This document shows, piece after piece, positions 52,014 to 60,765 of a DNA stretch of 64,000 nucleotides. The notes under the pieces are model-generated. The model was given only the letters and a program-made list of their open reading frames with translations. It had not been told where the DNA came from and did no database searches. This stretch comes from Flavobacterium sp. BFFFF1 (GTDB lineage: Bacteria > Bacteroidota > Bacteroidia > Flavobacteriales > Flavobacteriaceae). The DNA is taken from NCBI RefSeq assembly GCF_002256285.1, contig NZ_NKJE01000001.1, positions 101,851-165,850 of the forward strand, read 5' to 3'. Both the position numbers and the translations under genes were made by a program. Positions within the stretch are counted from its first letter, which is position 1; every line of letters starts with the position of its first letter.

Positions 52014-53036
52014 CTAAAATAATCCGCCCTGAATATTAATTTTGACCTTGCCGAGATGCTTATAGGCTTTTTCGGTAACTTCTCTTCCGCGCGGGGTACG
52101 CATGATGAAGCCCTCCTGGATCAGGAACGGCTCATAAACTTCTTCGATGGTTTCGCTGCTTTCAGAGACTGCTGTCGCCAATGTCGAAAGTCCAACAGGA
52201 CCACCTTTAAACTTATCGATGATCGTGATTAGGATTTTGTTGTCCATTTCATCGAGGCCATGGGCGTCCACATGCAATGCTTTTAAAGAGTACCTGGCGA
52301 TTTCAATGTCGATTTTGCCATTTCCCTTAATTTGGGCGAAGTCGCGTACCCGGCGCAACAGCGCATTGGCGATACGTGGTGTTCCGCGGCTGCGTCCGGC
52401 AATTTCTATCGCGGCTTCCATAGTTATCGGCATTTTTAATATGGACGAGCTGCGCTGGACTATGGTGGTGAGTAACTCGGTTGTGTAGTATTGAAGTCGG
52501 CTCTGTATCCCAAAGCGCGCGCGCATCGGTGCTGTGAGCAAACCTGAACGTGTTGTAGCGCCCACGAGTGTAAAGGGATTCAAATTAATCTGGACTGAAC
52601 GGGCATTGGGACCAGATTCAATCATAATGTCAATTTTAAAATCCTCCATTGCAGAATAAAGGTATTCTTCCACAACTGAACTTAAACGATGGATTTCGTC
52701 TATAAACAAAACGTCCCGGTCCTCGAGATTTGTCAGGAGTCCAGCAAGATCCCCGGGTTTATCCAATACCGGCCCGGATGTAATTTTGATCCCCACACCA
52801 AGTTCATTTGCAAGAATATTAGCCAATGTCGTTTTCCCCAAACCGGGCGGTCCATGAAATAAGGTATGGTCCAGCGCCTCGTTTCTTTGATTTGCAGCCT
52901 CAACAAACACCTTAAGATTGTCTAGAACCTGATCCTGTCCTGCAAAGTCATCAAATGCCAACGGACGGAGCCGCTTCTCAAGGTCAAGCTCTTCAATGTT
53001 AAAGTTTTTATTGGTAGGGTCTAAATTTTCATTCAT
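52014..53036 (-). CDS. ruvB: Holliday junction branch-migration helicase RuvB
   Basis: 340 residues, AAA+ motor that acts with RuvA (38388-38969). Walker A is [14 protein letters not shown] near residue 60, Walker [13 protein letters not shown], then sensor motifs and the arginine finger region [18 protein letters not shown], and the C-terminal winged helix ([20 protein letters not shown]). The ATG at 53036 gives the N-terminus MNENLDPT. The -7 box TATATTTG at 53041-53048 ends only 4 nt before this ATG, so the message may be leaderless. Confidence 0.96.
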   Translation of the reverse strand: MNENLDPTNKNFNIEELDLEKRLRPLAFDDFAGQDQVLDNLKVFVEAANQRNEALDHTLFHGPPGLGKTTLANILANELGVGIKITSGPVLDKPGDLAGLLTNLEDRDVLFIDEIHRLSSVVEEYLYSAMEDFKIDIMIESGPNARSVQINLNPFTLVGATTRSGLLTAPMRARFGIQSRLQYYTTELLTTIVQRSSSILKMPITMEAAIEIAGRSRGTPRIANALLRRVRDFAQIKGNGKIDIEIARYSLKALHVDAHGLDEMDNKILITIIDKFKGGPVGLSTLATAVSESSETIEEVYEPFLIQEGFIMRTPRGREVTEKAYKHLGKVKINIQGGLF

Positions 53037-53040
53037 GGGG

Positions 53041-53048
53041 CAAATATA
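53041..53048 (-). promoter_or_regulatory. -7 box of ruvB
   Basis: TATATTTG on the minus strand matches TAnnTTTG and ends 4 nt before the ruvB ATG. No clear -33 element is seen. If used, transcription would begin at or within a base or two of the start codon. Confidence 0.5.
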
Positions 53049-53071
53049 ATTATTAAGCCGTTAAAAATCCG

Positions 53072-53365
53072 CTACCCAACATGATATCCAAGAGCTAATA
53101 TAGCCTGAAACTCCGGATGCCTGGTAAGATACTTGGCTACAAAAGGACATAGTGGTGCCAGTTTGTATCCATGGTCCGTGATATAAAAAAGCGTGCGTTC
53201 TACTATGCGACTACCGACACCTTTGCCCTCAAGTGCATGAGGCACTTCGGTATGTGTGAGAAACATTGTATTATCGGTTGACAAAATGTATTCGATGAAA
53301 GCAATGTGGTTGTCCACTTTAAGCTCGAACCGCTTTTTCTCTTCATTGATATTAAAATCATCCAT
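53072..53365 (-). CDS. YjdJ-type GNAT acetyltransferase
   Basis: 97 residues from the ATG at 53365. A minimal GNAT-like domain (DUF-type YjdJ family) with HIAFIEYILSTDNTMFLTHT and the acetyl-CoA-binding loop ALEGKGVGSRIVERTLFY, ending in APLCPFVAKYLTRHPEF. Such small proteins occur beside YjdI-type Fe-S proteins, as here, where the gene overlaps the upstream one by 8 nt. The substrate is unknown. The longer open frame to 53428 runs into that gene and is not used. Confidence 0.85.
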   Translation of the reverse strand: MDDFNINEEKKRFELKVDNHIAFIEYILSTDNTMFLTHTEVPHALEGKGVGSRIVERTLFYITDHGYKLAPLCPFVAKYLTRHPEFQAILALGYHVG

Positions 53366-53597
53366 GGGTAGTACTGCCTTTAGTATTATTAGTGTAAAAT
53401 GAAAGCGCTCCCGACGGACATGCTCCAATCTGCTTCATGAGCGCATCTGATGGCGCACCGAATTGATCTATCCACGGCTTTTCCTTCGGTTTAAAAACGT
53501 TGGGAAGTCCACGTGCACATACTCCCGAATGTATACACAGTTTAGGCTGCCAAACTATTGTGACATCGCCATTCGAATATTCCTTTAAATCTTCCAT
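53358..53597 (-). CDS. YjdI-type (4Fe-4S) mono-cluster protein
   Basis: 79 residues from the ATG at 53597. A small ferredoxin-like protein with KLCIHSGVCARGLPNVFKP near residue 20 and IGACPSGALSFY later, giving the cysteines for one cluster. The E. coli relatives YjdI and YjdJ also sit side by side; their function is not known. It overlaps the acetyltransferase gene by 8 nt. The frame extends to 53645 but the preceding codons have no support. It is followed upstream by the ctaD terminator. Confidence 0.87.
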   Translation of the reverse strand: MEDLKEYSNGDVTIVWQPKLCIHSGVCARGLPNVFKPKEKPWIDQFGAPSDALMKQIGACPSGALSFYTNNTKGSTTHG

Positions 53598-53643
53598 GCG
53601 AATATAATTTGCATAAATATAAATAATAAAACCCGACTGTAAC

Positions 53644-53674
53644 AAAAAAGCCTTCCGTTGTGGAAGGCTTTTTT
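53644..53674 (-). terminator. Terminator after the complex III-oxidase operon
   Basis: AAAAAAGCCTTCC and GGAAGGCTTTTTT form a perfect 13-bp inverted repeat with a 5-nt loop, T-rich on both strands, 10 nt past the ctaD stop. It is bidirectional in form, and closes the long minus-strand operon that starts with actA. Confidence 0.95.
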
Positions 53675-53683
53675 ATATGAATT

Positions 53684-55486
53684 TTAGTGGTGCAACTCTT
53701 CTTCGCCCGGCTTCATTGGAACATTCTGCGGAACGAAATCTTCATCATGTCCAGGTTTGCTGTAATCATATGGCCACCTGTGAACTTCAGGAATTGGTCC
53801 ATCCCAGTTTCCGTGGATGTGTTCAATTGGCGCAGTCCATTCCAAAGTGTTAGAACGCCATGGGTTTTGTACCGCTTTTTTACCGTAAAACATACTGTAG
53901 AAAAAGTTAAAGAGGAATACCAACTGAAATGCTCCACCAACTAGTGCGAACGTAGTAATCAAAACATTTACGTTTTGCAAATCGTCGAACAGCGGAAAGT
54001 TTGTATTCGTATAATACCTCCTCGGCAATCCAGCCATCCCGATGAAGTGCATTGGAAAAAACACCCCATACGCACAAATGGCAGTTACCCAAAAGTGGAT
54101 ATATCCTAAATTCTTATTCAGCATGCGCTTAAACATTTTCGGATACCAGTGGTAAATTCCAGCAAACATTCCGTACAATGCTGATATACCCATTACCAGG
54201 TGGAAGTGTGCAACGACAAAGTACGTATCGTGAACATTGATATCGAGCGTGCTATCTCCAAGAATAATTCCAGTAAGACCACCAGTGATAAAGGTTGACA
54301 CCAACCCAATAGAGAATAACATCGCCGGATTCAGTTGGAGATTTCCCTTCCACAATGTAGTGATATAGTTAAAGGCTTTTACCGCAGAAGGAATCGCAAT
54401 CAGCAATGTGGTGAATGTAAATACGGATCCAAGAAAAGGATTCATTCCCGAAATAAACATGTGGTGGCCCCAAACAATTGTTGATAGAAATGCAATCGCT
54501 AAAATGGAAGCGATCATCGCGCGGTATCCGAAAATCGGTTTACGCGAATTCGTAGCTATGACTTCGGACGTGATTCCCAAAGCAGGAAGCAGTACGATAT
54601 AAACCTCAGGGTGACCAAGAAACCAAAACAAATGTTCGAATAACACCGGAGAACCACCTTGGTAATGCAGCACTTCTCCAGCAATGTAAATATCAGAAAG
54701 GAAGAAAGAAGTTCCAAAGCTTCTGTCCATAATCAACAACAATGCTGCAGATAACAATACAGGAAACGAAACAATACCAATTACAGCAGTAATGAAAAAC
54801 GCCCAAATGGTCAACGGAAGCCTCGTCATGCTCATTCCCTTGGTCCTTAAATTGATTACGGTAACCACATAGTTCAGTGACCCCATCAAAGACGAAGCAA
54901 TGAAAATTGCCATGGATACCAGCCATAGGGTCATACCAGCACCGGAACCAGGAATAGCCTGTGGTAATGCACTAAGTGGCGGATAAATCGTCCATCCAGC
55001 CGACGCAGGACCAGACTCCACAAACAATGAACATACCATAACCACGCTTGAAAGGAAAAACAACCAGTATGAAATCATATTCATAAAACCAGATGCCATA
55101 TCACGCGCACCACATTGCAGCGGAATCAATAAGTTACTAAACGTACCGCTAAGTCCGGCCGTAAGCACGAAGAATACCATGATTGTACCGTGTATCGTCA
55201 CAAGAGCAAGGTAAATATCATTACGCATCACTCCATTAGGAGCAAATTTATCACCTAAAATAAAATTAAAAATCTTAAAAGATTCTTCTGGCCACGCCAA
55301 TTGCATCCTGAAAAGCATTGACATCCCAACACCGATTACACCCATAATAATACCGGTAATCAGGTATTGCTTTGCGATCATCTTATGATCGATACTAAAG
55401 ATATATTTGGTAATGAATGTATCCTTATGGTGGTGCTCATCGTGAGCGTGTTCATCGTGTCCGTGATCGTGAGCTATTGCTGACAT
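53684..55486 (-). CDS. ctaD: Cytochrome c oxidase subunit I
   Basis: 600 residues, catalytic subunit with heme a and the heme a3-CuB centre; twelve membrane helices. The metal ligands are seen in FWFLGHPEVYIVLLPALG (CuB His and cross-linked Tyr), SGMNPF and the HH pair in VWGHHMFISGM, and the a/a3 ligands in TYFVVAHFHLVMG. The first 22 residues contain eight histidines, an unusual tail. It is last in the operon after coxB and the act genes. The C-terminal part is hydrophilic (VPMKPGEEELHH). Confidence 0.96.
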   Translation of the reverse strand: MSAIAHDHGHDEHAHDEHHHKDTFITKYIFSIDHKMIAKQYLITGIIMGVIGVGMSMLFRMQLAWPEESFKIFNFILGDKFAPNGVMRNDIYLALVTIHGTIMVFFVLTAGLSGTFSNLLIPLQCGARDMASGFMNMISYWLFFLSSVVMVCSLFVESGPASAGWTIYPPLSALPQAIPGSGAGMTLWLVSMAIFIASSLMGSLNYVVTVINLRTKGMSMTRLPLTIWAFFITAVIGIVSFPVLLSAALLLIMDRSFGTSFFLSDIYIAGEVLHYQGGSPVLFEHLFWFLGHPEVYIVLLPALGITSEVIATNSRKPIFGYRAMIASILAIAFLSTIVWGHHMFISGMNPFLGSVFTFTTLLIAIPSAVKAFNYITTLWKGNLQLNPAMLFSIGLVSTFITGGLTGIILGDSTLDINVHDTYFVVAHFHLVMGISALYGMFAGIYHWYPKMFKRMLNKNLGYIHFWVTAICAYGVFFPMHFIGMAGLPRRYYTNTNFPLFDDLQNVNVLITTFALVGGAFQLVFLFNFFYSMFYGKKAVQNPWRSNTLEWTAPIEHIHGNWDGPIPEVHRWPYDYSKPGHDEDFVPQNVPMKPGEEELHH

Positions 55487-55516
55487 ATGTACTTTAATTT
55501 TTATTTTAAAAGAAAA

Positions 55517-56674
55517 TTATTTTTTAACTACTTGTGCTACAACTTTCATTGAGTCAGCAGCAGCGGGCGTTCCCACAGGCTTTTCAGCAGGAGCCTCTTT
55601 AGAAGCCTTATCATCTTTTATAGCCTGAGCTAAAGTTTTTTGGCTGTCTATCCACTTCTTGTAATCCTGTGGCTCATCAATTACTATTTTCATTTGCATG
55701 TTGTAGTGAGACTGACCGCAGATTTTGTTACATAATAATAGATAATCAAAAATGTATGGATCAAGTGGGGATTTACCTTCAGCCACCAAAATCTTGCTTT
55801 TCTCAGACCGAATCCTATTGATATTCTCTACTTTCTTGATCATATCCCCATCAGCACGCATCTCCACTGTTGTGATAGTAGGCGTAAACGAGAACTGGGT
55901 AACCATTCCCGGAACACAGTTCATTTGCGCCCTGAAATGTGGCATGTAAGCGGAGTGTAATACATCCTGTGACCGGAATTTAAAAAGTATCCTCTTTCCT
56001 TTCGGTAAATGCAATTCGGTAGCTGTCTTATCGTCCTGAGCATGTGGGTCGGCCATGTCTACACCCAAAGTATTTACTCCTTCGATATATCTTACGTTAG
56101 CCTTACCAAGCTTGTTATCTTCTCCAGAATACCTTGCCTCCCATTGAAACTGCTTAGCATACAGTTCAACCACGATTACGTCGTCGTTTTCATCTACGAA
56201 CATGATATTGGTCCAAGCATATAAACCATAAAGGATTAAACCTGCAAGCACTACCGCAGGAATAACACTCCATACAAACTCCAATCTACTGTTGTCTGCA
56301 AAGTATAATGCTTTTTGGTCTTTTCTACCCCTGTATTTAAAGGCAAAATAATGAAGCAAAACTTGTGTAACAGCCTGAACAATAAAGATAAGCACCCAAG
56401 TAATATTCATCAGCCTGTCTATCTCTTTTCCGTGCTCGGATGCAGGATTTTTCAGTACAAAGTGGCCCCAAGTCAACAACCCATATATCGTGAAGATGTA
56501 AATGAAAGCCAAAAAGCCAAACATTAGGTAGCCCTGAATATTATTATCCTTGTCATCCGCAATCTGGGAATTGTCCCCGTGGCTTCCGACCTGAGTTAAA
56601 TCAAATATTTTAGTCAGTTGCCAAACGGCAATAGATAATAGAACTAAAACAATAATTACCAACCAACTTGTCAT
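55517..56674 (-). CDS. coxB: Cytochrome c oxidase subunit II
   Basis: 385 residues with N-terminal membrane helices and a periplasmic cupredoxin domain holding the CuA centre. The ligands are present: His in LHSAYMPHFRAQMN, and CNKICGQSHYNMQ with CxxxC, His and Met. It takes electrons from cytochrome c or directly from alternative complex III. The C-terminus is an Ala/Lys/Pro-rich tail (EAPAEKPVGTPAAADSMK) without a fused cytochrome c domain. It lies between actF and ctaD. Confidence 0.95.
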   Translation of the reverse strand: MTSWLVIIVLVLLSIAVWQLTKIFDLTQVGSHGDNSQIADDKDNNIQGYLMFGFLAFIYIFTIYGLLTWGHFVLKNPASEHGKEIDRLMNITWVLIFIVQAVTQVLLHYFAFKYRGRKDQKALYFADNSRLEFVWSVIPAVVLAGLILYGLYAWTNIMFVDENDDVIVVELYAKQFQWEARYSGEDNKLGKANVRYIEGVNTLGVDMADPHAQDDKTATELHLPKGKRILFKFRSQDVLHSAYMPHFRAQMNCVPGMVTQFSFTPTITTVEMRADGDMIKKVENINRIRSEKSKILVAEGKSPLDPYIFDYLLLCNKICGQSHYNMQMKIVIDEPQDYKKWIDSQKTLAQAIKDDKASKEAPAEKPVGTPAAADSMKVVAQVVKK

Positions 56675-56692
56675 CTGTTTGTACTTTAAATA

Positions 56693-58228
56693 TTAATAAT
56701 GAAAATGTTTACTTTCTTCAATAAACGGATTGCGTTTCGCCAACAATGGCACTTTAGTCAATGCAGTAAAGACGACCAAAATAAACAATCCTATGAAGAA
56801 GCACAATGATCCAATCTCAGGAATACCAATAAACCAACGGTCACCAACAGTTCCCGGCATAATCATATTGAAGAAATCAACATAGTGACCGAAAAGTATT
56901 ACAATACCAGCCATTACAACCACCCACGTAAGGCGTTTGAAATCCGAATTGATTAAAATCAAAATTGGAAAGACAAAGTTCATAACCACTGCGCCAAAGA
57001 AAGGCAAGTTATACAGTTCAATCCTGGTCCAGAAGTAAGTTACCTCTTCAGGGATATCAGCGTACCAGATCAACATAAACTGTGAAAACCATAGGTAAGT
57101 CCAAAACACGCTGATGCCGAACATAAATTTCGCTAAGTCGTGGATGTGACTATTGTTTACAAATTCTAAATATCCTTTCGATTTCAGGTATAGCGTAACC
57201 ATCGCAATTGTAGTAATACCGCTTACGAAGAAGCTGGCGAAAACGTACCATCCAAACAAAGTACTAAACCAGTGAGGATCCACTGACATAATCCAGTCCC
57301 ATGACATAATCGATTCTGTTACAATAAAGAAAACAAGGAATGTCGCTGACATCTTAAAATTCTTTTTGTAAAATGAATTATCGGAAGACTCATCCTGAGC
57401 CAGACAATTCTTTCTTGAAAAATACCTGTAAAGGTTCCACCCGATAAGGAATATTGCAGCCCTGATGATCCAAAAAGGGAAATTAAGATACCCAGATTTA
57501 GCAGCAACAAGTTTGTCATAATTCTCATGTCCTTTCTGAGTGACACCTTCCGCCATCCAAACGAAAAGATGGTTGTAATGCATTCCCGCAAGGATCAACA
57601 ACACGAAGAAAATTACCGACCCTACTGGAAGATAAGCCGTAATTCCCTGCATCACCCTGAACAACACGGGTGACCAACCAGCTTGCGCCACTTGCTGAAT
57701 GGCATAAAACGCCAATGCACCAAGTGAAATAAGCATAATAAATATACATGCCACATATAAAGCAGCCCATGGTTTGTTTTGTAATTGTGTCAAAACATGC
57801 TTCAAATGATCTTCATGTTCAGCATGCGCCTCCGCTTCAGTCTGATGATGTTCAGCCGGCGCAGCATATTCTCCATCGTGGTGTTCCACATTGGCAACAG
57901 CTACCTTTGCAGAGTCAGTGGCCACGGTGTCTAAAGGTTTAACAGCAATAGTGTCTTTAGCTTCCATAACAACCTCTTCCGACTCATGAGCAACTTCTTT
58001 TTCAACAGACTGATTTTGCTGAGCAGGAAGTACTTTAGGCATTTCGTGAGCAGCTTCCTTAGCCGCTTCATGATGCCCGCCTCCATGATGCGCACTTTCA
58101 GCATCAAGAATTTTCTGAACGTCTTCAATATTTTTTGGTGCAGTTAAAAAACCATATCCAATTCCAAAAATCCCAAGAAGGATAAGAACTATTGAAAGTG
58201 TTTTTAATTTGCTTGAAAATGTGTACAT
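56693..58228 (-). CDS. actF: Alternative complex III subunit ActF
   Basis: 511 residues, a polytopic membrane subunit of the quinol:cytochrome c oxidoreductase known as alternative complex III. After one N-terminal helix (TLSIVLILLGIFGIGYGFLT) comes a roughly 100-residue His/Ala/Glu-rich stretch (residues 44-144, fourteen His), then about ten helices including LVFFIVTESIMSWDWIMSVDP and HWFSTLFGWYVFASFFVSGI. ActF is related to ActC/NrfD-type subunits. It follows actE and precedes coxB. Confidence 0.92.
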   Translation of the reverse strand: MYTFSSKLKTLSIVLILLGIFGIGYGFLTAPKNIEDVQKILDAESAHHGGGHHEAAKEAAHEMPKVLPAQQNQSVEKEVAHESEEVVMEAKDTIAVKPLDTVATDSAKVAVANVEHHDGEYAAPAEHHQTEAEAHAEHEDHLKHVLTQLQNKPWAALYVACIFIMLISLGALAFYAIQQVAQAGWSPVLFRVMQGITAYLPVGSVIFFVLLILAGMHYNHLFVWMAEGVTQKGHENYDKLVAAKSGYLNFPFWIIRAAIFLIGWNLYRYFSRKNCLAQDESSDNSFYKKNFKMSATFLVFFIVTESIMSWDWIMSVDPHWFSTLFGWYVFASFFVSGITTIAMVTLYLKSKGYLEFVNNSHIHDLAKFMFGISVFWTYLWFSQFMLIWYADIPEEVTYFWTRIELYNLPFFGAVVMNFVFPILILINSDFKRLTWVVVMAGIVILFGHYVDFFNMIMPGTVGDRWFIGIPEIGSLCFFIGLFILVVFTALTKVPLLAKRNPFIEESKHFHY

Positions 58229-58255
58229 ATCTAATAAATCAGTGTGTTATACAAT

Positions 58256-58801
58256 TTAAAGTTCGCTTTTAAGCTTCATTACATAAGCGGCCACCATCCA
58301 ACGTTCATCGGTATTAAGCTGATTGGCATAGGATCCCATTGAATTCAGACCGTATGTCTGAACATGGAAAATACTTCCTTCGTTGATTACCCTGTCTTTA
58401 TAACTTGGCACACCAAGAAATTTCTCCCGCTTAGCAAGATTCCCTTTCCCGTCCCCTTTTTCACCGTGACAGATTGCACAATAGATGTTGAACAACTGAC
58501 CTGCTTTGTCCATGTCTACCGCAGTAGAATCAAGTGGCGATTTAGAAGTGGCTTTCGCCGCATCGTAACCTGCAGTTGTGTTAGCATAATCATAAGGGAC
58601 AAATCCCCTTTTGATGGTTCCGTCAGGAGGCAACTGACCTTCCTTCCCATTCCTAAAAGCATTGGATTCTGAATAGGTTTCATAACCCACAGACTCATAC
58701 ATATTAGGCATATACTGATAATTCGGATTTTCCTTATTGTGACAGGAAACAGCAACTGCTGAAAATGCTAATAAAAACACTAATTTGTTTAAGGTTTTCA
58801 T
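58256..58801 (-). CDS. actE: Alternative complex III subunit ActE (mono-heme cytochrome c lipoprotein)
   Basis: 181 residues with a lipoprotein signal (FLLAFSAVAVSC, lipobox AVSC). One heme c motif CAICHG is at about residue 117, in a cytochrome c domain (GQLFNIYCAICHGEKGDGKG), with the Met ligand likely in GLNSMGSYAN. ActE accepts electrons within the complex on the periplasmic side. The gene lies between actD and actF. Confidence 0.93.
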   Translation of the reverse strand: MKTLNKLVFLLAFSAVAVSCHNKENPNYQYMPNMYESVGYETYSESNAFRNGKEGQLPPDGTIKRGFVPYDYANTTAGYDAAKATSKSPLDSTAVDMDKAGQLFNIYCAICHGEKGDGKGNLAKREKFLGVPSYKDRVINEGSIFHVQTYGLNSMGSYANQLNTDERWMVAAYVMKLKSEL

Positions 58802-58809
58802 ATCTGTTA

Positions 58810-59337
58810 TTAATGTTTTTCAATTACTTTAACTTCAACTGCACCGGTATTCTGGAAAAAAGTGACCATGTCAGCCTCGTCTCCTTTTACTGCAACTTCC
58901 ATCAAGAAGTGATCGTCTGTTGTTCTCACATCAGGGTTTTCGGCTTCCTTAAATGGCCATAACCTACTTCTCATATAAAAAGTAATTACCATAAGGTGGG
59001 CGGCAAAAAATACAGTCATCTCAAACATCACCGGTACAAACGCGGGCATGTTCTGGATATAACTAAAACTTGGCTTACCACCAATATCCTGTGGCCAGTC
59101 GGAAATCATGATGTTATTCATCATCCATGTGGCAAATGACAAACCACACAAACCGTAGATAAAAGCACAAATCGCTAATCTAGTGGGTGCAATTCCCATG
59201 GCCTTGTCTAATCCGTGAACCGGAAAAGGCGTAAAAACCTCTTCAATATGATGATGTGCAGCACGCGTTTTCTTGACGGCGTCCATAAGCACGTCATCAT
59301 CGTTATAAATAGCGTAAATAACTTTATTACTACTCAT
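58810..59337 (-). CDS. actD: Alternative complex III subunit ActD (DUF3341)
   Basis: 175 residues with two membrane helices (LAICAFIYGLCGLSFATWMM and VMFEMTVFFAAHLMVITFYM). The N-terminal AIYNDDDVLMDAVKKTRAA and EEVFTPFPVHGLDKAMG match DUF3341, the ActD family. It is a structural subunit without cofactors. Its ATG overlaps the actC stop by 8 nt, and actE follows 8 nt after its own stop, so the unit is tightly coupled. Confidence 0.92.
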   Translation of the reverse strand: MSSNKVIYAIYNDDDVLMDAVKKTRAAHHHIEEVFTPFPVHGLDKAMGIAPTRLAICAFIYGLCGLSFATWMMNNIMISDWPQDIGGKPSFSYIQNMPAFVPVMFEMTVFFAAHLMVITFYMRSRLWPFKEAENPDVRTTDDHFLMEVAVKGDEADMVTFFQNTGAVEVKVIEKH

Positions 59338-60733
59338 GGTGTGAATCTTTATTTGCTTCTCTTATTCTTTTATAATTTTCTCCAGATGACTTCAGGATTG
59401 TTTTAACTTCTGCCTGAGCTATTACTGGGAATGCCCTTGCATAAAGGAGAAACAACACAAAGAAGAATCCTATTGTTCCTATGAAAATACCAATATCTAC
59501 AAAGGTAGGCTGGAACATCGTCCAGGAAGATGGCAGGTAATCCCTGTGTAACGACGTTACAATGATTACGAACCTTTCGAACCACATCCCAATGTTAACG
59601 ACGATGGAAATTACGAAAGAGAACATGATGCTGGTACGCAATTTTTTAAACCACATAAATTGCGGCGAAAATACGTTACAAGTCATCATTGACCAATATG
59701 CCCACCAGTAAGGACCAGTAGCCCGGTTAAGGAATGCGTACTGTTCGTATTCAACCCCTGAATACCAAGCCACGAACAACTCGGTAATGTAAGCTACACC
59801 AACGATAGATCCTGTAATCATGATGATAATGTTCATCAACTCAATATGCTGTACAGTAATGTAAGCTTCAAGATGGGACACTTTTCTCATAATAATCAAT
59901 AGTGTGTTCACCATCGCAAAACCTGAGAATACAGCACCAGCAACGAAGTAAGGAGGGAATATAGTAGTATGCCAACCAGGAATTACGGAAGTGGCAAAGT
60001 CGAATGATACGATCGTGTGAACAGAAAGTACAAGTGGCGTTGCCAAACCGGCAAGTACAAGAGACACCTCTTCGAAACGCTGCCAATCTTTTGCACGTCC
60101 ACTCCATCCAAAACTAACAATGCTATAAATTTTCTTCGTGAACGGGGTAACAGCCCTATCCCTGATCATCGCAAAATCAGGCAGCAAACCTGTCCACCAA
60201 AAAACCAATGAAACAGATAGATATGTCGAGATTGCGAACACGTCCCAAAGTAGAGGCGAATTAAAGTTAACCCAAAGTGATCCAAACTGATTCGGAATCG
60301 GTAATACCCAATAAGCCAACCAAGGACGTCCCATGTGGATAATTGGGAAAAGACCCGCCTGAACCACCGAGAAAATGGTCATCGCTTCTGCCGAACGGTT
60401 AATGGCCATTCTCCATTTCTGGCGGAATAATAAAAGTACCGCGGAAATCAAAGTACCGGCGTGACCGATACCTACCCACCAAACGAAGTTGGTAATATCC
60501 CAGGCCCAGTTTACTGTTCTGTTTAGACCCCAGACTCCGATACCTGTAGAGATGGTATAAGTGATGCATCCTATTCCCCAAAGGAAAGCGGCCAATGCGA
60601 TTGAGAAAACCAACCACCATTGTTTATTAGCCCTTCCTTCAACAGGCGCGGCCACATCTACTGTTACATCGTGATAAGTTTTATCACCTATGACTAAAGG
60701 TTTCCTAATGGGTGCTTCGTAGTGAGACGACAT
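59330..60733 (-). CDS. actC: Alternative complex III subunit ActC (NrfD-like)
   Basis: 467 residues with about ten membrane helices. The NrfD/PsrC-type quinol-binding subunit of alternative complex III. Segments such as WWVGIGHAGTLISAVLLLFR and RWRMAINRSAEAMTIFSVVQ and the later YWAYWSMMTCNVFSPQFMWF mark the family. It is preceded by actB (33 nt gap) and followed by actD (8 nt overlap). Confidence 0.94.
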   Translation of the reverse strand: MSSHYEAPIRKPLVIGDKTYHDVTVDVAAPVEGRANKQWWLVFSIALAAFLWGIGCITYTISTGIGVWGLNRTVNWAWDITNFVWWVGIGHAGTLISAVLLLFRQKWRMAINRSAEAMTIFSVVQAGLFPIIHMGRPWLAYWVLPIPNQFGSLWVNFNSPLLWDVFAISTYLSVSLVFWWTGLLPDFAMIRDRAVTPFTKKIYSIVSFGWSGRAKDWQRFEEVSLVLAGLATPLVLSVHTIVSFDFATSVIPGWHTTIFPPYFVAGAVFSGFAMVNTLLIIMRKVSHLEAYITVQHIELMNIIIMITGSIVGVAYITELFVAWYSGVEYEQYAFLNRATGPYWWAYWSMMTCNVFSPQFMWFKKLRTSIMFSFVISIVVNIGMWFERFVIIVTSLHRDYLPSSWTMFQPTFVDIGIFIGTIGFFFVLFLLYARAFPVIAQAEVKTILKSSGENYKRIREANKDSHHE

Positions 60734-60765
60734 AATCCTTTATATTGTTTCTGATTAATTATTTA

